Assembly: GCA_964371145.1 (NCBI GenBank)
Contig: CAYJKO010000003.1
Coordinates: forward strand, 39,702 to 103,701
From: CAUTNA01 sp964371145
Lineage (GTDB): Bacteria; Pseudomonadota; Alphaproteobacteria; Rs-D84
Length of the DNA: 64,000 bases
Direction: 5' to 3'
The notes beneath the pieces were generated by a model. That model made no database searches. It was not told the DNA's origin and saw only the letters and a program-made list of their open reading frames with translations. Made by a program: the position numbers and the translations under genes. Shown piece after piece: positions 40,291 to 48,094 of this stretch; within the stretch, counting starts at the first letter, position 1, and every line of letters begins with the position of its first letter.

Positions 40291-42093
40291 ATGTTTAAAA
40301 GAAAAAATAAAAAACCAAAACCAGAAAACATTAAAATAGAATGGTCATTATACGGCAGAATTTGGCGCGAAATCGGTCGCCCATTTTGGAAATTATTGGC
40401 CGCGGGTATTTTATTTACTATTTTTGCCGCCGCCGCCGAAGGTTTTACAATTACAATTGTTCAACGCGTAATTGACCAAGCGTTCATCGGCAAATCTATG
40501 ACATATATGTATATGTTCGGATTGCAAATCATTGCCGCATTCGGTGCAAAAGGCGTCTTTCGATATTCAAAAGATTTAATCATGGCAAAAGCCGGATTAA
40601 TGGCGCACGCCGCATTACAAAGCAAAATTTACGATCATATGGTTTCTATGAATTTAAAGAAATTTTATGGTGACGGGATTGGTAAAACTTTGAATTATTT
40701 CACGGTTCAATCTGGCGCGGTATTGTCTTTGGTTACCGGCACAATCATAGAATTAGTTCAAAATATCGCAACATTGGCAATTTCTTTGGGATTGATGATT
40801 TGGTACGCGCCACAAATGTGCGCAGTATTATTATTCTTGGTGCCCGCAATTATGATTCCAATGATATTAATTATGCGCCGCAAACGCAGATTGGTTCAAC
40901 AATCTTTTGGTATTGCAAACAATGTTACACAACATTTAAACCAAACATTGCACGGGATTAAAACTATCCAAGCATTCGCAACCGAAAAAACCGAATCGAA
41001 TAAATTTGCGAACGTTGTAAAAACATCTATTGAAAACGCATATAAAAACACACAAGCTTCCGCCTTGCAATCCCCATTATTGGAAATGATGATTTCTATT
41101 GGATTGGCTTTGGCTTTGGTTGTAGGTGGTCATTTCATTATATCCGGCGCTTTAACAACGGGTGATTTTACCGCATTCTTGTTGGCTTTGACGGCCGCCT
41201 ATAAACCGGCAAAATCTATCACCGGCACAAACAATTCTATTCAACACGGATTATTGGCTGCCAAAGTATTATTTGATTTCTTGGACAGCAAACCAGACAT
41301 CAAAAACAAAAAGTCTGCAAAAGATTTGAAACACGCCAAAATGTCTGTGAAATTTTCAAAAGTTTCATTTGAATACAATCCGGGCGAACCCGTGTTAAAA
41401 GATGTATCGGTGTCTGCACGTGCGGGATCTGTATGCGCATTGGTTGGTCCATCTGGGGGCGGAAAAACAACATTGTTTAATTTGTTGGAACGTTTTTACG
41501 ATCCGAAATCTGGAATTGTTTCAATTAATGGTAAAAACATAAAAGATTATACTTTGAAATCTTTGCGTGAAAACATCGCAGAAGTTTCCCAAGACGTATT
41601 TTTATTCAATGACACCATATCTGCGAATATTAAATATGGCAATCCAAATGCAACAGATGAACAAGTAATCGCCGCCGCACGCGCTGCGAACGCCGAAGAA
41701 TTTATAAATAAATTACCGGCCAGATACGAAACATCCGTTGGCGAACGCGGCTCATTATTATCGGGCGGTCAAAAACAAAGAATTGCAATTGCACGTGCAA
41801 TATTAAAAGATGCACCGATATTGTTATTGGACGAAGCAACATCTGCTTTGGACACTCACAGCGAAAAATTAATTCAATCCGCATTGGAAAAATTAATGAA
41901 AGGCCGTACAACATTTGTAATCGCACACAGATTATCAACCGTTTTGGACGCTGACATGATTTATGTTGTAAAGAACGGTGAAATCGTAGAAAGCGGGACT
42001 GACGCCCAATTATGCAAAATAAATGGCGAATATAAAAAGCTGCGAGATATACAATTTCCGGACGAAAAACCAAAAAAAGTTAAGAAAAAATAA
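40291..42093 (+). CDS. ABC exporter, MsbA-like
   Basis: 600 aa half-transporter: membrane domain (six helices, residues about 35-320) and ATPase domain with Walker A GPSGGGKTTLFNL, Q-loop EVSQDVFLFNDT, signature LLSGGQKQRIAIARAI, Walker B ILLLDEATSALD and H-loop IAHRLSTV. This type flips lipid A-core (MsbA) or similar lipids across the inner membrane. A basic N-terminus and a KKVKKK tail flank it. AAGGGAT precedes ATG. lpxK, a common neighbour of msbA, is not here, so the substrate is inferred. Confidence 0.85.
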   Translation: MFKRKNKKPKPENIKIEWSLYGRIWREIGRPFWKLLAAGILFTIFAAAAEGFTITIVQRVIDQAFIGKSMTYMYMFGLQIIAAFGAKGVFRYSKDLIMAKAGLMAHAALQSKIYDHMVSMNLKKFYGDGIGKTLNYFTVQSGAVLSLVTGTIIELVQNIATLAISLGLMIWYAPQMCAVLLFLVPAIMIPMILIMRRKRRLVQQSFGIANNVTQHLNQTLHGIKTIQAFATEKTESNKFANVVKTSIENAYKNTQASALQSPLLEMMISIGLALALVVGGHFIISGALTTGDFTAFLLALTAAYKPAKSITGTNNSIQHGLLAAKVLFDFLDSKPDIKNKKSAKDLKHAKMSVKFSKVSFEYNPGEPVLKDVSVSARAGSVCALVGPSGGGKTTLFNLLERFYDPKSGIVSINGKNIKDYTLKSLRENIAEVSQDVFLFNDTISANIKYGNPNATDEQVIAAARAANAEEFINKLPARYETSVGERGSLLSGGQKQRIAIARAILKDAPILLLDEATSALDTHSEKLIQSALEKLMKGRTTFVIAHRLSTVLDADMIYVVKNGEIVESGTDAQLCKINGEYKKLRDIQFPDEKPKKVKKK

Positions 42094-42167
42094 TAAAATG
42101 ATAATTTGCGCTTGACTTTTAAATAAATATGTTATAGATTAAGCGCTGATATTTAAAGGATTATAAA

Positions 42168-42533
42168 ATGCCACGTGTATGTAAAGTTACAGGAAAGAAA
42201 ACAGAAGTTGGAATGAACGTTTCCCACTCTCATCGTCGTACAAAACGTACTTTCTTACCTAATCTACAAAAATTAAAATTCCACAGTGAAATTTTGGGTC
42301 GCGATTTCTTGTTGCGTATTTCAACAACAGGTCTGCGTACATTGACCAAACACGGTGGATTGGATGCTTATATAGTTAACAAACCTATTTCTAAATTATC
42401 AATCGAGATGGCGGCTATTAAAAAAGCAATCGAAAAGAAAATTGGAAAACCTGCAACTTTTGAAAAAAAGACTGCACACAAACCAAATCGCAGTGCAAGA
42501 TTGGTTAAAAAGGTTGAATCCAAAAAAGCATAA
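42168..42533 (+). CDS. rpmB: 50S ribosomal protein bL28
   Basis: 121 aa. MPRVCKVTGKKTEVGMNVSHSHRRTKRTFLPNLQ is the typical N-terminus; GLRTLTKHGGLDAYI closes the family core near residue 68. A lysine-rich C-terminal extension of about 40 residues follows, longer than in E. coli (78 aa total), as in several alphaproteobacteria. AAAGGAT upstream. A TTGACT/TATAGA promoter precedes it near 42114. Confidence 0.93.
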   Translation: MPRVCKVTGKKTEVGMNVSHSHRRTKRTFLPNLQKLKFHSEILGRDFLLRISTTGLRTLTKHGGLDAYIVNKPISKLSIEMAAIKKAIEKKIGKPATFEKKTAHKPNRSARLVKKVESKKA

Positions 42534-42556
42534 TATTTTATGCTTTGGAAAGCTAT

Positions 42557-42641
42557 GGCTCTGTGGCGGAATTGGTAGACGCGCTTGACTCAAAATCAAG
42601 TTCTGCAAGGAGTATCGGTTCGAGTCCGATCAGAGCCACCA
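42557..42641 (+). tRNA. tRNA-Leu(CAA)
   Basis: Class II tRNA, 85 nt. Acceptor GGCTCTG/CAGAGCC, anticodon stem CTTGA/TCAAG with loop CTCAAAA (anticodon CAA), encoded CCA. Its terminator (hairpin ATCCCC/GGGGAT) follows directly and recurs 255 bases later. Confidence 0.95.
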
Positions 42642-42960
42642 TTATAAATAAATCCCCATTCGGGGATTTTTTTTATAATCTGGTGCTCTCGGGCGAGACA
42701 AAATAGTTAATATACGCAAACAAAGTGCGGCGTATATTTTTACGATTTGGTGAACCAGCAACAAAGTTGCGCAGTGAACAACTGAAGGTTCGTGCAAATA
42801 GTTATCACGCAAAAGCATCGCGAATTGTGTGATTTACGATTGCGAAAGGGACCCGCGGCATTTGCCGTGGGAATTTACAGTCCGCACCATACACCATTAT
42901 AAATAAATCCCCATTCGGGGATTTTTTTTATAATTTATACAGTTTGCAAAATAATATTTG
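42642..42960 (+). repeat. tRNA-linked repeat element (tRNA-Leu CAA)
   Basis: A 42-bp block consisting of the tRNA end plus terminator (42638-42679) is repeated at 42893-42934. Between them: a variable region with stems (ATATACGC/GCGTATAT and GCAAC/GTTGC types), then the conserved part shared with the tRNA-Glu element over about 68 bases (from GGTTCGTGCAAATAGTTA to GCGAAAGGGACCCGC, 42787-42856): hairpin ATCACGCAA/TTGTGTGAT (42804-42833) and CCCGCGGC/GCCGTGGG (42852-42871), followed by ACAGTCCGCACC. No gene is visible in these 360 bases. Confidence 0.85.
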
Positions 42961-42985
42961 GTGGAATTATTAACCAAAATAAAAA

Positions 42986-43004
42986 AACGCCCAACCGGGC
43001 GTTA
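42986..43004 (-). terminator. terminator of zapA
   Basis: Hairpin AACGCCC/GGGCGTT, T7 on the minus strand, just after the zapA stop. Confidence 0.8.
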
Positions 43005-43005
43005 T

Positions 43006-43278
43006 TTAAGATATCTTTTGTTTTATTTGACGAATGCGACTCAATATTTCATTTAAATCATCGTCCGACACGTTTTGCTCTTTTCCCAACAATTCATCCG
43101 CCATAACAACGCACAATGTTGCCAGCAATGAATTTTCGGGCAACGGACCCATTTTTTCCAGAATTTGACGGGCACGATCGTCCAATAATTTACCCAATTC
43201 TAACAATCTGTGCTCTTGTCCGTCCGCGCAACCCATCGGATAAGAATTATTTACAATTTGTATTGATACAACACTCAT
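43006..43278 (-). CDS. zapA: cell division protein ZapA
   Basis: 90 aa. Bundles FtsZ protofilaments at mid-cell. VSIQIVNNSYPMGCADGQEHRLLELGKLLDDRARQI is the globular N-terminal domain with the family's Y-x-x-x-C-x-x-G-x-E pattern; a short C-terminal coiled coil follows. The ATG overlaps the stop of the upstream coiled-coil gene (ATGA-type, four bases). Confidence 0.9.
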   Translation of the reverse strand: MSVVSIQIVNNSYPMGCADGQEHRLLELGKLLDDRARQILEKMGPLPENSLLATLCVVMADELLGKEQNVSDDDLNEILSRIRQIKQKIS

Positions 43279-43487
43279 TTTTGCAAAGCCTCTAATATTT
43301 TGACCGATTTATCAATGAAGTCCGCAGCGGTTTCGTTTTTTTGTTTTAAAATTTTCACCTGTTCGGTTAAAATTGCAACCTCTAAATCCGTTTGTTTTTC
43401 GCTATGGTTGGCCACAGACTTTAATTTCGTGGACAAGTCTTCCAATTCATTCAATTCTTTAAAGATTTTATTTTTTATTTCTGACAT
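43275..43487 (-). CDS. short coiled-coil protein coupled to zapA
   Basis: 70 aa, nearly all coiled coil (IFKELNELEDLSTKLKSVAN, then LEVAILTEQVKILKQKNETA). Small coiled-coil proteins (DUF4164-like) next to zapA are usual in alphaproteobacteria and may be ZapB-like partners; that role is inferred from position. The ATG at 43487 lies seven bases after a -10 box. Confidence 0.7.
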   Translation of the reverse strand: MSEIKNKIFKELNELEDLSTKLKSVANHSEKQTDLEVAILTEQVKILKQKNETAADFIDKSVKILEALQK

Positions 43488-43494
43488 ATTTAAT

Positions 43495-43523
43495 ACTTTA
43501 ATGTATTTTTTATATGTATTCAA
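43495..43523 (-). promoter_or_regulatory. leaderless promoter of zapA operon
   Basis: On the minus strand TTGAAT (43518-43523), 17-base spacer, TAAAGT (43495-43500), seven bases, ATG at 43487. The -10 box is weaker than in the other cases. Confidence 0.45.
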
Positions 43524-43569
43524 CCATAAAATGTGATATAATAAATCAATCGCAAGGGAGAAGTTCGTT

Positions 43570-44505
43570 ATGAAAGCAAAAATCATTTATATTTCCAGTA
43601 AAAAATCTTTTGATAAATCAGATATTAACGCGGCTTTTGAAAATTTACGAAAAACTTTATCATTATCCGAAGATGTAATTTTATTCGGTGTGCCATTGGA
43701 TGATGAAATTTCAGAAATAGACAATATAGAACCAATTGAAATTTCAGAAATTCAACCAGAAATCATTGAAACCCCTGAAATTAATGCGATTAACGAAGAA
43801 CCAGAAACCTTTGAAGAAGATTTCGATATTATCACGGATTCACAAAACGAAATTCAAAACATTGATGCATTTGACACAGAAGATGACACAGATGAGATTA
43901 TCGAAAATGCACCAATAGAAATTATTAACGATTTTGACGAAATAGAATTTTCAGATGAAGCAGATACAACTATTGAAGAAATTGAAGAAGAAATCATCCA
44001 GCCCGCACCCACATCAGAATCAACCGGATCTATTTTATCTATATTAACCGCAACCAAACCAGAAATTACAGAAGAAGAAGTAGTAATTGAAGAATCAGTT
44101 GAATATGTCGAACCATTTGAATCTGTTCAAATAAACGAAGACGACGCGGACGATATGGAAATTCGCGAAGATTTTTCAATAGAAGATTTATTCGATGAAA
44201 CGCCGCCTTTGGATTTTGTTGAAGAAACCGCCGATGAAGAAGTCACAGATGTAACAGATATGGATTTTGACAGCTTTGACAACAATGATGTGTTGCAACA
44301 ATTGGCCTCTGAATATACAGAAGTCGAAAAAACAATTTCCACCAAACCAGAATCCAATGAAAATTTCGGAAAATTAAAGAATTTTGTTGGAACGTTCAAA
44401 AGACAACGTAAAAAAGATACAAATGCGTTGGATGGATTGTTTTCTTGGGCGGGTGTAGCGGCAAATGACGATGATACCCCAACCCCAAGCTATTTTTCAA
44501 ATTAA
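43570..44505 (+). CDS. highly acidic disordered protein
   Basis: 311 aa. A basic, folded-looking N-terminus (KAKIIYISSKKSFDKSDINAAFENLR) of about 45 residues, then some 200 residues extremely rich in Glu, Asp and Ile (EISEIQPEIIETPEINAINE and so on), then a basic helix (FGKLKNFVGTFKRQRKKD) and a short end with a Trp. No enzyme motif. The bipolar charge pattern suggests a scaffold or a linker between partners. AAGGGAG upstream. It is divergent from the zapA operon, so a cell-division role is possible but only by proximity. Confidence 0.65.
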   Translation: MKAKIIYISSKKSFDKSDINAAFENLRKTLSLSEDVILFGVPLDDEISEIDNIEPIEISEIQPEIIETPEINAINEEPETFEEDFDIITDSQNEIQNIDAFDTEDDTDEIIENAPIEIINDFDEIEFSDEADTTIEEIEEEIIQPAPTSESTGSILSILTATKPEITEEEVVIEESVEYVEPFESVQINEDDADDMEIREDFSIEDLFDETPPLDFVEETADEEVTDVTDMDFDSFDNNDVLQQLASEYTEVEKTISTKPESNENFGKLKNFVGTFKRQRKKDTNALDGLFSWAGVAANDDDTPTPSYFSN

Positions 44506-44510
44506 AAAAA

Positions 44511-44534
44511 ACAGGGACATTTTGTCCCCATTTT
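44511..44534 (+). terminator. terminator after the acidic protein gene
   Basis: Hairpin AGGGACA/TGTCCCC with flanking A and T runs, between convergent genes. Confidence 0.75.
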
Positions 44535-44535
44535 T

Positions 44536-45033
44536 TTATCTTGTTCTGTTTCTGTAATCTTTTGTTATAAAATACAAAGGTGCATCATTTAATTTTCTTT
44601 CGTTTTCTATGGAAATATTATCTATGCTGATACGTAAAGTGTCATCAGATGATTTAATTTTATTTGATACATTATAAACGTCTGACATTTCATCAATTAC
44701 AATGCTCCAAAGATCGTCAGGTACGAAATCATGATTTCCAACAGGTTTAATATAAACATTTCTAACATCTGATTTTGCAGCAGAATCTTTGATTGATTGC
44801 AAATATTGTTTGGCTTCGGGATAATCAAACCCAATATACATTGCGGTGTCAGATGAAAAATTGATATGAACATCACGACCTACAACCGGTGGTGTTATTG
44901 TTGTTGTGTCATCAGGTATTATTAACTTGCCCGGATTTTCACAAGATGTTCCACCGAACATGGACGCACCAATTACAGATGCACCGAATAATAATTTATT
45001 TAAATTGTTTTTAATATTATATTTTATGGACAT
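44536..45033 (-). CDS. putative lipoprotein of unknown function
   Basis: 165 aa. N-terminal helix and lipobox-like FGGTSC (Cys31), then GKLIIPDDTTTITPPVVGRD, a linker of the kind found in surface lipoproteins. The mature domain (VHINFSSDTAMYIGFDYPEA) is not recognised. The charged residues before the hydrophobic stretch are few and the N-terminus is long, so lipidation is likely but not certain. Confidence 0.6.
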   Translation of the reverse strand: MSIKYNIKNNLNKLLFGASVIGASMFGGTSCENPGKLIIPDDTTTITPPVVGRDVHINFSSDTAMYIGFDYPEAKQYLQSIKDSAAKSDVRNVYIKPVGNHDFVPDDLWSIVIDEMSDVYNVSNKIKSSDDTLRISIDNISIENERKLNDAPLYFITKDYRNRTR

Positions 45034-45105
45034 ATTTTATCCCCCACATTATTTTATTACACACTTTAAATATAAATCTTTTTTTTGATTTGTCAACTTT
45101 TTTAA

Positions 45106-45795
45106 TTATTTGCTGGCGCTTTTATTCAAACATCCCATTTCACGCATAGAATATATTAAAGAACCAGATAACACATAATGATCAAATACAGTTACATCCA
45201 ATTCATGCAAAGCGGCAATTATTCGTTCGGTCATAATAATATCATCCTGGGAAAAAGAGGTCTGCATATGCAAATGATTATGAACCAATATGACAGACGA
45301 CGCATTTAATTCTAAAACACGTTTAACAATTTCGCGCGTATAAACCGCCGTCCAATTAGATGTTCCAGAGCTGTGCATTTCGCAAGCCAACAATTCAAAT
45401 TCTTTGCCCAAAAACAAAATATGAAATTCTTCTTTTGTTTTTCCACCCAACAAATATCTTATATAATTTTGTAAATCTGATATATCATGAAATATCGGGG
45501 CCGCCGACATTTTATCTGTAAAATTAATTTGCATCAAACGTGCCAGCAATTTAATAAAAGTAGCCGTTCTTTCTTGGATTCCATTAAATTTAATTAATTC
45601 TTCAATTGGGGCGGTAATAACACCGGACATTGACCCAAACGTGTGGTATAAATTTTTTGCCAATGGGCGAACATCGCATCTGGGGATTGCATACGTTAAA
45701 AAGAATTCCAATAATTCATAGTCCGATAATTTACCAGAATTAAATTTATCTTGTAATCTTTTACGATGCCCTGCTCTTAAATCTTTATCAACCAT
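45106..45795 (-). CDS. radC: RadC/JAB-domain protein
   Basis: 229 aa. N-terminal helix-hairpin-helix region (YELLEFFLTYAIPRCDVRPLAKNL and FGSMSGVITAPIEELIKFNGI) and C-terminal JAB/MPN-like domain. The zinc motif normally reads HNHPSGxxxPSxxD; here it is HNHLHMQTSFSQDD, keeping both histidines and the final Ser and Asp. Historically named DNA repair protein; true function unclear. ATG at 45795 preceded by AGGT. Downstream of map by 16 bases, so in an operon. Confidence 0.88.
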   Translation of the reverse strand: MVDKDLRAGHRKRLQDKFNSGKLSDYELLEFFLTYAIPRCDVRPLAKNLYHTFGSMSGVITAPIEELIKFNGIQERTATFIKLLARLMQINFTDKMSAAPIFHDISDLQNYIRYLLGGKTKEEFHILFLGKEFELLACEMHSSGTSNWTAVYTREIVKRVLELNASSVILVHNHLHMQTSFSQDDIIMTERIIAALHELDVTVFDHYVLSGSLIYSMREMGCLNKSASK

Positions 45796-45811
45796 ATCAA
45801 CCTGCAATATA

Positions 45812-46576
45812 TTATAATATTAATTTTTCAGTAAAGATTGTTGCGCCGTCTTCGGTTATACCAATTGTGTGTTCCCATTGCGCAGACAGGCCACCGTCAA
45901 CCGTACGCGCCGTCCAACCATCGTCATCAAATTTACATTTGTCAGATCCTGTGTTTATCATGGGTTCAATTGTGAAAACCAATCCTGGCACCATTTTGAT
46001 TTTATCAAATTTTTTATCATAAAAATGACATATTTGTGGGTCATCGTGCAAAGTCTTTCCAATGCCATGCCCGACAAAATCGCGTGATATAGAAAATCCA
46101 TGTGGCAAAACCACTTGTTCTATTACTTTACCGATTTCAGACAAAGGAACGTTCGGAGCACAAATAGATATCGCCGCGTTCAATGCGTCTTCGCACACAG
46201 TCACCAATTTTCGCGCCTGGGCGGATACTTTACCAATCATAAACATACGTGAAGAATCGCCGTGGAATCCTTTTAAATTTGCGGTCAAATCCACATTTAT
46301 AATATCGCCATCTTTTAATACAACGTCATCTGATGGAATACCGTGCACAATTACATCATTTACAGACGTACAGCAATGTTTTGGAAAACCATGATAACCC
46401 AAAGAAGAAGACGCCGCACCATTTTCTTTTAAAAATTCCGCGACCATTTTATCTATATCATTGGTTGTAATGCCGGCACGAATATATGGTGTAATATAAT
46501 CAAAACAACGGGCAACCAAATCTCCGATGACACGTAATCTTTTAAAATCTTTTGGTGCGTATACAGATGATATCAT
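45812..46576 (-). CDS. map: methionine aminopeptidase, type I
   Basis: 254 aa. Removes the initiator Met. Metal ligands are visible in VIVHGIPSDDVVLKDGDIINVD (two Asp), GHGIGKTLHDDP (His), VFTIEPMI (Glu) and QWEHTIGIT (Glu). CCTSVNDVIVHG is the substrate loop. AAGGAAAT upstream of ATG. Between holA (two bases upstream) and radC. Confidence 0.95.
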   Translation of the reverse strand: MISSVYAPKDFKRLRVIGDLVARCFDYITPYIRAGITTNDIDKMVAEFLKENGAASSSLGYHGFPKHCCTSVNDVIVHGIPSDDVVLKDGDIINVDLTANLKGFHGDSSRMFMIGKVSAQARKLVTVCEDALNAAISICAPNVPLSEIGKVIEQVVLPHGFSISRDFVGHGIGKTLHDDPQICHFYDKKFDKIKMVPGLVFTIEPMINTGSDKCKFDDDGWTARTVDGGLSAQWEHTIGITEDGATIFTEKLIL

Positions 46577-46578
46577 AA

Positions 46579-47568
46579 TTATTTCCTTTTACTTTGTCCC
46601 AATTTTGCCGCGCGCAAAGATAATTTCAATGCAAAATCACGGAACAAAATTTCTTCGTTTAATCCTGTGCGAGTCTGTTTTTCTAATTCATTTAAACGAT
46701 TTAAAACCGCGATAATTTCAGATTCCGGCCAAATACGAATGATATTGTTAAATTCAGCACGTTTTCTGTCGTTAAAGAATCTGGGCATTTTTCTATCGCG
46801 GACGGCAGATAATATATTATTAAAATAAAACATTAAACGTCTGATTAGCATTGCAACCGCCGCATCCCCATAAAATAATCTGTCCAGCGCAATCATACAA
46901 GCACGATAATTCCCAGCTGCCAAAGACACCATAAATTCATCTATGTCTGAAAAGCCTGTATCTGGCAAACAACATTCCGCATCCGCCAGAGTGACGATTT
47001 TTGTATCGTCTACATACAATGCGATTTTTTGTAAAAAGCCGCGGGATATTCCACGATCCATCCCCATATTTGCAACCATATACGCCATCGCATCTGGTTT
47101 GACTTCGGCTATTTTTAAATTATCAAACAATTCTTTACGAATAAACCCCATCAAATCATTTGAATTGTCGCGATAACATGCAATCGCAGCGATCGTATTG
47201 TCGGTTTCAAACAAATTACGTAATCCACCGCCTTTTTTTAATTCGCCGCCCGTTACAATTACGCGCGCAGACAAAGATGATTGCCCCAATAAATCCGCGA
47301 TATTTTTTGCATCCGAATCCCCCGCATCTGTAATAACAACCGCCTTTTCCCCACCGAACATAGACATAGAACACGCATCTGCGTAAATTGCATCTTGTCT
47401 GTCGGTAAAATCTTTTGCGGAAACCGTCAACAAAGAATCTTTTTCAACACCCCATATTTTGATAGCATTGCTGACATATTCACTGACGCGGCCGGCATCT
47501 TGGCCATATACCAAAATGGCTTTTATCTTTGTTACATTTGCTTTAAAATCTGATTCTTTCCAATTCAA
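46579..47568 (-). CDS. holA: DNA polymerase III subunit delta
   Basis: 329 aa. Opens the beta clamp in the clamp loader. The family is diverged, but AILVYGQDAGRVSEYVSNAIK at the N-terminus and VAMLIRRLMFYFNNILSAV in the collar domain fit HolA. Nine bases after lptE, an order common across proteobacteria, which supports the call. Confidence 0.88.
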   Translation of the reverse strand: MNWKESDFKANVTKIKAILVYGQDAGRVSEYVSNAIKIWGVEKDSLLTVSAKDFTDRQDAIYADACSMSMFGGEKAVVITDAGDSDAKNIADLLGQSSLSARVIVTGGELKKGGGLRNLFETDNTIAAIACYRDNSNDLMGFIRKELFDNLKIAEVKPDAMAYMVANMGMDRGISRGFLQKIALYVDDTKIVTLADAECCLPDTGFSDIDEFMVSLAAGNYRACMIALDRLFYGDAAVAMLIRRLMFYFNNILSAVRDRKMPRFFNDRKRAEFNNIIRIWPESEIIAVLNRLNELEKQTRTGLNEEILFRDFALKLSLRAAKLGQSKRK

Positions 47569-47576
47569 AATTTTTC

Positions 47577-48029
47577 CTATTTATTTAATTCTGCGATTGC
47601 GCGCATACCTATTTTATCAGACAATTCAATCAAAGAGTTTTGCACCGCAGAATTATAAGCCGCAGTTGCCGCAGGCAAATATTCCACGAAACTGTACGAA
47701 GCCGTTCCACGTTCGGTTCCCGTTAAAATTTCCACACCATTTCGGGACAAAGTATAATTAGCATCCAATATAACTTCTTGCCATGTAGCGTCGCCCGTTG
47801 TTTCGATTGCTTTATATCTGGTAACAGGGTTGGATAATTTAACGTCCAAAGCATATTCTGCAGACAAATCGTTTTTAGAATTCAATTTTGCATTTAATGC
47901 ATTTCTTAAATCTATTCCGTTGGTACCAACAATTGGCGCAACATAAACATTAAATTCTTTGCCGGAATACATAGGTGTAAATCCACAAGCCGACAAAACC
48001 AACAATGTTAACATTTTTTTTATATTCAT
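47577..48029 (-). CDS. lptE: LPS-assembly lipoprotein LptE-like
   Basis: 150 aa. MNIKKMLTLLVLSACGFTPMY: lipobox LSAC followed by GFTPMY, the classical LptE start. It plugs the LptD barrel in the outer membrane. The rest (VYVAPIVGTNGIDLRNALNAKL, then YALDVKLSNP) fits the family's beta-alpha fold. AGGAAAA upstream. It lies before holA; leuS is missing from its usual place upstream and is replaced by a divergent gene. Confidence 0.88.
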   Translation of the reverse strand: MNIKKMLTLLVLSACGFTPMYSGKEFNVYVAPIVGTNGIDLRNALNAKLNSKNDLSAEYALDVKLSNPVTRYKAIETTGDATWQEVILDANYTLSRNGVEILTGTERGTASYSFVEYLPAATAAYNSAVQNSLIELSDKIGMRAIAELNK

Positions 48030-48094
48030 AACTTTTCCTATTGAACTATATCTATATATTAGATAAACTTTTAATAAATCGCAAGGGGGAATTA

